A stretch of DNA of 9,452 nt, taken from assembly GCA_030706065.1 (NCBI GenBank), contig JAUZPH010000113.1, positions 1-9,452 of the forward strand, read 5' to 3'. Shown in pieces: positions 4,747 to 9,452 of this stretch; the stretch's first letter is position 1; each line of letters starts with the position of its first letter. The position numbers were made by a program, and so were the translations under genes. Source of the DNA: Bacillota bacterium (GTDB lineage Bacteria > Bacillota > Clostridia > Clostridiales > Clostridiaceae). The notes under the pieces were generated by a model. It had not been told where the DNA came from. It saw only the letters and a program-made list of their open reading frames with translations, and did not search any database.

Positions 4747-6155
4747 GAAAGTTAAAACTAAAAATTAAGTTCACATCATTGACAATGAGAATATGGACCA
4801 CATTTACAGCAGTTATTTTAATTATAATACTGAGTATTTCACTCTATTATCTATTTGCTATAAGAAGAACAAAAGAAAACTCATATATCCAGATTTTAAA
4901 AGGTGCTCATGAAATGATCTTGGACAGCCAAAACTATGATGCTCCTGTAATAATAGGCCCTGAAAGATTCAATAAAAACCTTCGGGGAGAATCTTTTATC
5001 TATATTGAAAACGGTACTGGTACGACAATACTAGACATGAAAAGACAGAACCTTCAGCAACCTCATCCTGATATGCAGCCTGATGGTCAGTCCCCTATGT
5101 ACGGTTTGAATATACAGGACGTGGAAAAGTGGATGGTAAGTTATGCTGATGGAAACAAGATTAGCGAAAAACAGTTCAGCGGGTATTATAAAGGGAAAAA
5201 GTTTATATTCATTATTAGTTCCATAAACTATCATGATAGTACGGGAAAATCTTATCTTATAACTTATGCACCGGATTTCGTGGATAATACCATTTTATAC
5301 CAGGTTATAGGTATAGGTGTGGTATTCATAGTATTCGGGTTTGCTGCAGCAAAAATTGCAGCAGGTTTCATTTCCAAGCCCCTGCTGGAGCTGGAGAAGC
5401 ATACCAGGAGGATAGCTCAAAAGGACTGGAAGGAACCGATCAATATTAAAAGCGATGATGAAATAGGGAGACTCGCTGAGGCAATGAATCATATGCAGAG
5501 GGAATTGAGACGGGCTGATGAAGAAGAAAAGATGTTCCTGCAGAGTATATCTCACGATTTGAAGACTCCGGTCATGGTTATTATGAGCCATGCCGATGCA
5601 ATAATAGACGGAGTCTACATTGATTCTATTGAAGAGACAGCTGAAATTATAAAAGATGAGGCTATCAGGCTTGAGAAGAAGATTAAGCAGATGCTTTATT
5701 TAAACACTCTTGACTATGTTCTGGAAAACAAGGACGAAAACAGCGAGATAAGGCTTCATGATATGCTACTTCATATAATAAATAGGTTCGAGATGATAAA
5801 CAGCGAAATTGAATGGGATTTAAACATCGACAATATAACTATAAACGGAAATACTGACAAGCTCCAGGTTGCTATTGAAAATATACTGGACAATGGCTTG
5901 AGATATGCAAAGGAAAAGATACGAATAAGCCTGAAGAAAGAAAATTCCTATGCAGTGCTGGATATATTCAACGATGGCCCCAAAATTGACGGAAAGCATA
6001 TTGGACGTATTTTTGACAATCTTTATAAGGATAAGACCGGAAACTTTGGCTTGGGCCTTGCTATTTCCAAGAAGATAGTAGATTTCTATAAAGGGGAGAT
6101 AAGTGCGGTTAATAGAGAAGATGGAGTGAGCTTTATAATCAAATATCCGTTATAA
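4743..6155 (+). CDS. Sensor histidine kinase, HAMP/HisKA/HATPase
   Basis: 470-residue membrane kinase partnering the preceding regulator. TM1 is about 17-40 and TM2 about 185-209. Between them is an extracytoplasmic sensor region of about 145 residues with no recognised cysteines or PAS motif. A HAMP linker follows (about 210-262). The dimerisation/phosphoacceptor helix has H271 in SISHDLKTPVMV. The ATP-binding domain has an N box (IENILDNGLRYA, N380 and N384), an F box (IFDNLYK) and a G2 box (GNFGLGLA, 433-440). The G1 box reads N-D-G-P-K (410-414): the usual first Asp is Asn and the second Gly is Lys, a variant that may still be active. The large loop suggests direct ligand sensing, unlike Bce-type kinases, which lack one. 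The ATG overlaps the regulator stop; no strong separate ribosome site is visible. Confidence 0.92.
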   Translation: MRKLKLKIKFTSLTMRIWTTFTAVILIIILSISLYYLFAIRRTKENSYIQILKGAHEMILDSQNYDAPVIIGPERFNKNLRGESFIYIENGTGTTILDMKRQNLQQPHPDMQPDGQSPMYGLNIQDVEKWMVSYADGNKISEKQFSGYYKGKKFIFIISSINYHDSTGKSYLITYAPDFVDNTILYQVIGIGVVFIVFGFAAAKIAAGFISKPLLELEKHTRRIAQKDWKEPINIKSDDEIGRLAEAMNHMQRELRRADEEEKMFLQSISHDLKTPVMVIMSHADAIIDGVYIDSIEETAEIIKDEAIRLEKKIKQMLYLNTLDYVLENKDENSEIRLHDMLLHIINRFEMINSEIEWDLNIDNITINGNTDKLQVAIENILDNGLRYAKEKIRISLKKENSYAVLDIFNDGPKIDGKHIGRIFDNLYKDKTGNFGLGLAISKKIVDFYKGEISAVNREDGVSFIIKYPL

Positions 6156-6165
6156 GGTAAAAATT

Positions 6166-6182
6166 ATCACATAAAGTTCACA
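6166..6182 (+). promoter_or_regulatory. Candidate response-regulator binding repeat upstream of the exporter operon
   Basis: ATCACA-N5-TTCACA, a direct repeat of 11-bp period (ATCACATAAAG then TTCACACAAAG, 9 of 11 bases equal). It starts exactly 50 bp before the TATAAT at 6216, as in the regulator promoter. TATCACATAA here also equals ten bases of the inverted arm at 3924-3937 read on the other strand. Confidence 0.6.
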
Positions 6183-6215
6183 CAAAGATTCGATACTCGT
6201 TCTACAATTGATGGA

Positions 6216-6221
6216 TATAAT
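6216..6221 (+). promoter_or_regulatory. -10 element of the exporter operon promoter
   Basis: Consensus TATAAT without a recognisable -35 (ATACTC at 17 bp), placed 34 bp after the direct repeat. This suggests an activator-dependent promoter with transcription near 6228 and a leader of about 75 nt. No terminator is visible after the kinase gene, so read-through may also supply the exporter. Confidence 0.6.
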
Positions 6222-6303
6222 CTTAACCATAGAGCCTAGCAAAAGATAGACAAAAGGATATGATTTAAGGATGTAATTACAAGCTAAAATAGGAGGAATA
6301 AGA

Positions 6304-7767
6304 ATGAAGAGTAAATTAATCAAGGCAGTCATTGCATGTGTAGTTGCTGTAGCAGTAGGATTCGGAGGATATTATGGATACAAAAGGATTTTCCCTGCTA
6401 AGACCGTAGCAGCTACATCTCAGTACTATGCTCAAAGCGTGAGAAGAATGAATCTTACACAGACTATTCAGGGAACCGGAGCTGCATACGCTGCATCAAC
6501 CAAGGATGTAGTACCAAATAATAACGGAACCCTTTCAGGACTTAGTATAAAAGTTGGAGATACTGTTACTGCAGGGCAGACACTTTTTGTAGCGAGCAGT
6601 ACTAGTTTGAATCAGGCAGTTACCACTGCTCAGAACAATTTGACCAAAGTAAACCTCACATTAACAAGTGACCAGAAAGCCAAAGTGACGGATGATACGA
6701 ATGTAGCAAATGACAAAACTGCAGTAAGCACTGCACAAGCAGCCCTGGATACGGCTAAAGCAAATGGGGATGCGGGTGCAATAGCTTCAGCTCAGAGTGC
6801 GCTGGATAAGGCAAATCAGACACTGACAAACGATTTAAATTCCCAGGCAAATGATGCAAATAAAGTTACCTTGGATAAACTTTCAGTAAGCGATGCCCAG
6901 ACATCAGTGGATAACGCCAAGATTGCCCTTAATAATGCTGCTGTTACCGCTCCTATAGGCGGAGTTGTTACCGCAGTGAATAATGTAAATGGAGACACTG
7001 TTTCACCGTCCAAGGGAGTGCTTACAATAGTGGATATGACCTCTTTGAAGGTAAAGGTTTCAGTTGATGAACTTGATATAGCTAAAGTACAGATTGGACA
7101 GGCTGCAATTATCAAATTTGATGCTATCTCCGGTAAATCCTATGAAGGTACCGTTGAGACAATAGCTCAAACAGGTACAACTTCAAATAATGTCACCAGC
7201 TATGACGTTGTAGTTGATATTACGGATCCAACCGGTATCAAGCTTGGAATGAACGGTAATATAACTATTACTACAGCATCCAAGGAAAATGCCCTGGTAA
7301 TACCGGCAGAAGCGTTGATAACCACAAATGGCCAGAAGTTTGTACGAGTTGATAACTCTGCTGCAACTGGAACAACTTCAAATTCCAACACTCAGCAGGG
7401 TTCAAATAGTACACAGGGCGGCAGCAGTAGTCAAACAGGCAGCAGCCAAAATTCACAGGGCACCAGCGGACAAAACAGCAGGCAAAATGGAACAAGCGGC
7501 ACCACCGGAACCACCGGAACCAGAGGTATGCAGGCTGTAAGCGGCACTGGAACTATGGTGAAAGTTACCACGGGACTTGAAACCCAGAACTATATAGAAG
7601 TTACCGAGGGCCTTACTGAGGGTCAGAAAGTAATAATCACACTTCCTTCAACAAGCAGTACAAGCGGCACCAGTAGCAATAACAGAGGCAATCAGGGCGG
7701 CTTCGGAGGAGGTTTCAGCGGAGGAATGACAGGCGGTGGAATGCCTAGCGGTGGCCCAAGAGACTAA
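6304..7767 (+). CDS. HlyD/MacA-type efflux adaptor (membrane fusion protein)
   Basis: 487 residues, membrane-anchored adaptor of an ABC exporter. An N-terminal membrane segment (about 7-27) is followed by the first lipoyl half (about 66-98, GTLSGLSIKVGDTVTAGQ), an Ala/Asn-rich alpha-helical hairpin (about 100-212), the second lipoyl half (213-245, APIGGVVTAVNNVNGDTVS), a beta-barrel domain (about 246-345) and a membrane-proximal domain ending LTEGQKVIITLP (447). Two features are unusual: a Ser/Thr/Gly/Gln low-complexity insertion at about 351-417 splits the last domain between strands, and the C-terminus (about 449-487) is a Gly-rich tail. It is comparable to YknX of Bacillus or MacA. AGGAGG 7 nt before the ATG supports the start. 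It is 24 nt from the ATPase gene, and the set forms one operon. Confidence 0.9.
   Translation: MKSKLIKAVIACVVAVAVGFGGYYGYKRIFPAKTVAATSQYYAQSVRRMNLTQTIQGTGAAYAASTKDVVPNNNGTLSGLSIKVGDTVTAGQTLFVASSTSLNQAVTTAQNNLTKVNLTLTSDQKAKVTDDTNVANDKTAVSTAQAALDTAKANGDAGAIASAQSALDKANQTLTNDLNSQANDANKVTLDKLSVSDAQTSVDNAKIALNNAAVTAPIGGVVTAVNNVNGDTVSPSKGVLTIVDMTSLKVKVSVDELDIAKVQIGQAAIIKFDAISGKSYEGTVETIAQTGTTSNNVTSYDVVVDITDPTGIKLGMNGNITITTASKENALVIPAEALITTNGQKFVRVDNSAATGTTSNSNTQQGSNSTQGGSSSQTGSSQNSQGTSGQNSRQNGTSGTTGTTGTRGMQAVSGTGTMVKVTTGLETQNYIEVTEGLTEGQKVIITLPSTSSTSGTSSNNRGNQGGFGGGFSGGMTGGGMPSGGPRD
7498..7527 (+). repeat. 9-bp tandem repeat in the adaptor insertion
   Basis: ACCACCGGA is repeated at 7501-7509 and 7510-7518 and then degenerates, encoding Gly-Thr-Thr units. 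It is in frame, so copy-number change would only alter loop length. Confidence 0.6.
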
Positions 7768-7791
7768 TCCAAAGCGAAAGGAGAGTTTTAT

Positions 7792-8508
7792 ATGCAGGAC
7801 AATTCAAACAGGCAAGAGATAATTACCATGACCAATATAGAAAAGGTATATAAAATGGGCAGCAACATCCTGAAGGCCTTGGATAACGTGAACTTGACTA
7901 TTTACAAAGGTGAATACGTGGCTATCGTCGGCCCCTCAGGAGCAGGTAAGTCAACTCTTATGAATATCATAGGTTGCCTGGATAAACCAACCGATGGCGA
8001 ATATATACTGGATGGCCTTAACACGAAGTGCAGCGACAACAAGCTGGCGGAGATAAGAAACAAGAAGATAGGGTTCATATTTCAGAATTATAATCTGCTG
8101 CCAAAGCTGAATATATTTGAAAATGTACAATTGCCGATGCTGTATGCAGGTTATTCCAATAAAGAGATGAAAGAAAGAGCCCTTGAAGCTATAAAGAAAG
8201 TGGGTCTTGAGACTCATCTGAAGCATAGACCTTCCGAGCTTTCCGGAGGCCAGATGCAGAGAGTGGCCATAGCCAGGGCACTGGTAGGGGATCCACAGAT
8301 AATCCTTGCAGACGAGCCAACCGGAGCTCTTGACAGCAAAACAGGAAGAGAAGTACTGGGGATGCTGACGGAACTGAACAATGAAGGTAATACTATCATA
8401 ATGATAACCCATGATAAGGAAATAGCAGCATATGCCAAGAGGATGGTTACTGTAAGAGATGGAAAAATCACCTCTGATACTCTGAATGAAAAAGAGGTGG
8501 GAGCATGA
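7792..8508 (+). CDS. ABC transporter ATP-binding protein (MacB/LolD/YknY type)
   Basis: 238-residue cytosolic ATPase that powers the exporter. All motifs are intact: Walker A GPSGAGKST (47-55), Q-loop Q98 (IFQNYNLLP), signature LSGGQ (150-154), Walker B ILADE (171-175), D-loop GALDS (178-182) and switch H207. The short size and the sequence around the Q-loop match the MacB/LolD group that works with FtsX-like permeases, not importers. AAAGGAGA precedes the ATG by about 8 nt. It follows the adaptor gene and overlaps the permease gene by 4 nt (ATGA), implying coupled translation of the transporter subunits. Confidence 0.95.
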   Translation: MQDNSNRQEIITMTNIEKVYKMGSNILKALDNVNLTIYKGEYVAIVGPSGAGKSTLMNIIGCLDKPTDGEYILDGLNTKCSDNKLAEIRNKKIGFIFQNYNLLPKLNIFENVQLPMLYAGYSNKEMKERALEAIKKVGLETHLKHRPSELSGGQMQRVAIARALVGDPQIILADEPTGALDSKTGREVLGMLTELNNEGNTIIMITHDKEIAAYAKRMVTVRDGKITSDTLNEKEVGA

Positions 8509-9452
8509 AATTAACAAAGCTTTTTAAAGTAGCACTGACTTCCGTATGGAGCAACAAGGTCCGTTCATTCCTGACTATGCTGGGAATTATAATCGGTATA
8601 TCCTCAGTCATAATACTGGTAGGTATGGGACAGGGAAGCCAGAAGGCGATAAGCGACCAGATTGAAAGCCTTGGAACAAATCTTATAACTGTCAACATAA
8701 CCAATAGAAGAGTTCCTACAATAAGTGATTCGGAAATAGCAGACTTGAAAACCAAGCCAGGCATCAAGGAGATTGCCCCGGTGGTAACAGGAAATGTTAA
8801 TATAAAAGCCGGAAGCAAGTCAAGCACAACAAACATGGAAGCAACGACAGTGAATTATACAGAGATAAGAAAGCTTGAAGTGCAGTCCGGCAGATTCCTA
8901 CTGCAGAGGGATATCGACAACAGGTACAATGTGCTTGTAATAGGAACAGAAACCGCAGATAATCTTTTCAGCAGCACCAATGTAGTTGGACAAACAATGT
9001 ATGTAAATGGAGTTGAGTTCACCATAGTCGGGGTACTCAAATCTTCGGGTACATCAAGCAGCGGAAGCAGTGATGACAGAATAATCGTTCCGCTGTCTAC
9101 CGGTGAAAGACTGCTTAAGAGTGCTCAGCCTACGACTTTCTACGTAGAAGCCTCCGGTAAAGACCAGGTTGATATGGCTACGTCCTATCTGACATTATTC
9201 TTGAACAAAAAATATAAGATAAGCACTGCCACAACAAGTACATCAACTACCAGAAGCTACTACAGGGTTATGAGCCAGACAAGCTTATTGACCACTGCTA
9301 CTTCTACGACGCAGACAATGACTTCAATGCTGGCAGGAATAGCAGCTATATCCCTTCTTGTTGGAGGTATAGGCATAATGAATATCATGCTTGTATCTGT
9401 AATAGAAAGGACAAGAGAGATTGGTACAAGAAAGGCTATTGGGGCTAAGAGG
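8505..9452 (+). CDS. MacB/FtsX-like ABC transporter permease, truncated by window end
   Basis: 316 residues are visible with no stop before the window ends; the family is usually about 400, so roughly 85-95 residues with the last two membrane segments lie outside. TM1 is about 21-42 (LGIIIGISSVIILVGMG), followed by a MacB_PCD-type extracytoplasmic domain (about 43-275), which here has Ser/Thr-rich loops (about 181-191, 245-255), and TM2 at about 277-299 (AGIAAISLLVGGIGIMNIM). After TM2 comes the FtsX-family coupling segment ERTREIGTRKAIGA (301-314) that contacts the ATPase. The start ATG overlaps the ATPase stop, with GAGGTGGG just upstream. With the adaptor it suggests export or mechanical expulsion of a peptide, lipid or drug; the cargo is not shown by the sequence. 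Confidence 0.93.
   Translation, partial: MKLTKLFKVALTSVWSNKVRSFLTMLGIIIGISSVIILVGMGQGSQKAISDQIESLGTNLITVNITNRRVPTISDSEIADLKTKPGIKEIAPVVTGNVNIKAGSKSSTTNMEATTVNYTEIRKLEVQSGRFLLQRDIDNRYNVLVIGTETADNLFSSTNVVGQTMYVNGVEFTIVGVLKSSGTSSSGSSDDRIIVPLSTGERLLKSAQPTTFYVEASGKDQVDMATSYLTLFLNKKYKISTATTSTSTTRSYYRVMSQTSLLTTATSTTQTMTSMLAGIAAISLLVGGIGIMNIMLVSVIERTREIGTRKAIGAKR

Noticed and set aside
8214..9040. Several minus-strand open frames across the ATPase and permease genes.
   Set aside because: They lie opposite strongly supported + strand genes, have no ribosome sites and give low-complexity or hydrophobic products without family motifs.

Overview
The window looks chromosomal and clostridial (Bacillota). 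It is AT-rich, uses AGA for arginine and ATA for isoleucine heavily, has strong GGAGG-type ribosome binding sites, uses some GTG and TTG starts, and carries intrinsic terminators with U-tracts. All ten genes lie on the + strand. No tRNA, rRNA, CRISPR array, insertion sequence or phage gene was seen.

Layout: (1) 1-654 is the 3' part of a PlsC-type acyltransferase, closed by a strong terminator. (2) 930-1586 encodes a lipoprotein with a Thr-rich linker and a beta-rich, possibly bactofilin-like domain. It has its own extended -10 promoter and its own terminator. (3) 1816-3771 is a probable three-gene operon: a short-chain dehydrogenase followed by two adjacent paralogues. Each paralogue has one N-terminal membrane segment and a cytosolic Mrr-like (PDDEXK) fold whose catalytic Q-x-K is replaced. 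A terminator follows. (4) 4066-6155 encodes an OmpR-type response regulator and its sensor kinase, overlapping by 4 nt. (5) 6304-9452 encodes a MacAB/YknXYZ-type exporter: an HlyD-like adaptor, an ABC ATPase and a permease cut by the window end. ATPase and permease also overlap by 4 nt.

How it works together: the kinase has a large extracytoplasmic sensor loop and presumably phosphorylates the regulator at Asp52. Upstream of both the regulator gene and the adaptor gene there is a WWCACA-N5-TTCACA direct repeat that starts exactly 50 bp before a -10 hexamer, and both promoters lack a recognisable -35. This is the expected geometry for an OmpR-family activator, so the system probably activates itself and the exporter. 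The regulator promoter also carries a second, inverted copy of the site over its own -10, which the exporter promoter lacks, suggesting negative feedback only on the regulatory genes.

The most unusual items are this two-promoter regulatory architecture and the tandem membrane-anchored, apparently catalytically dead Mrr-like pair. The two-component/exporter module is a known type of arrangement. No wholly new system is demonstrated.
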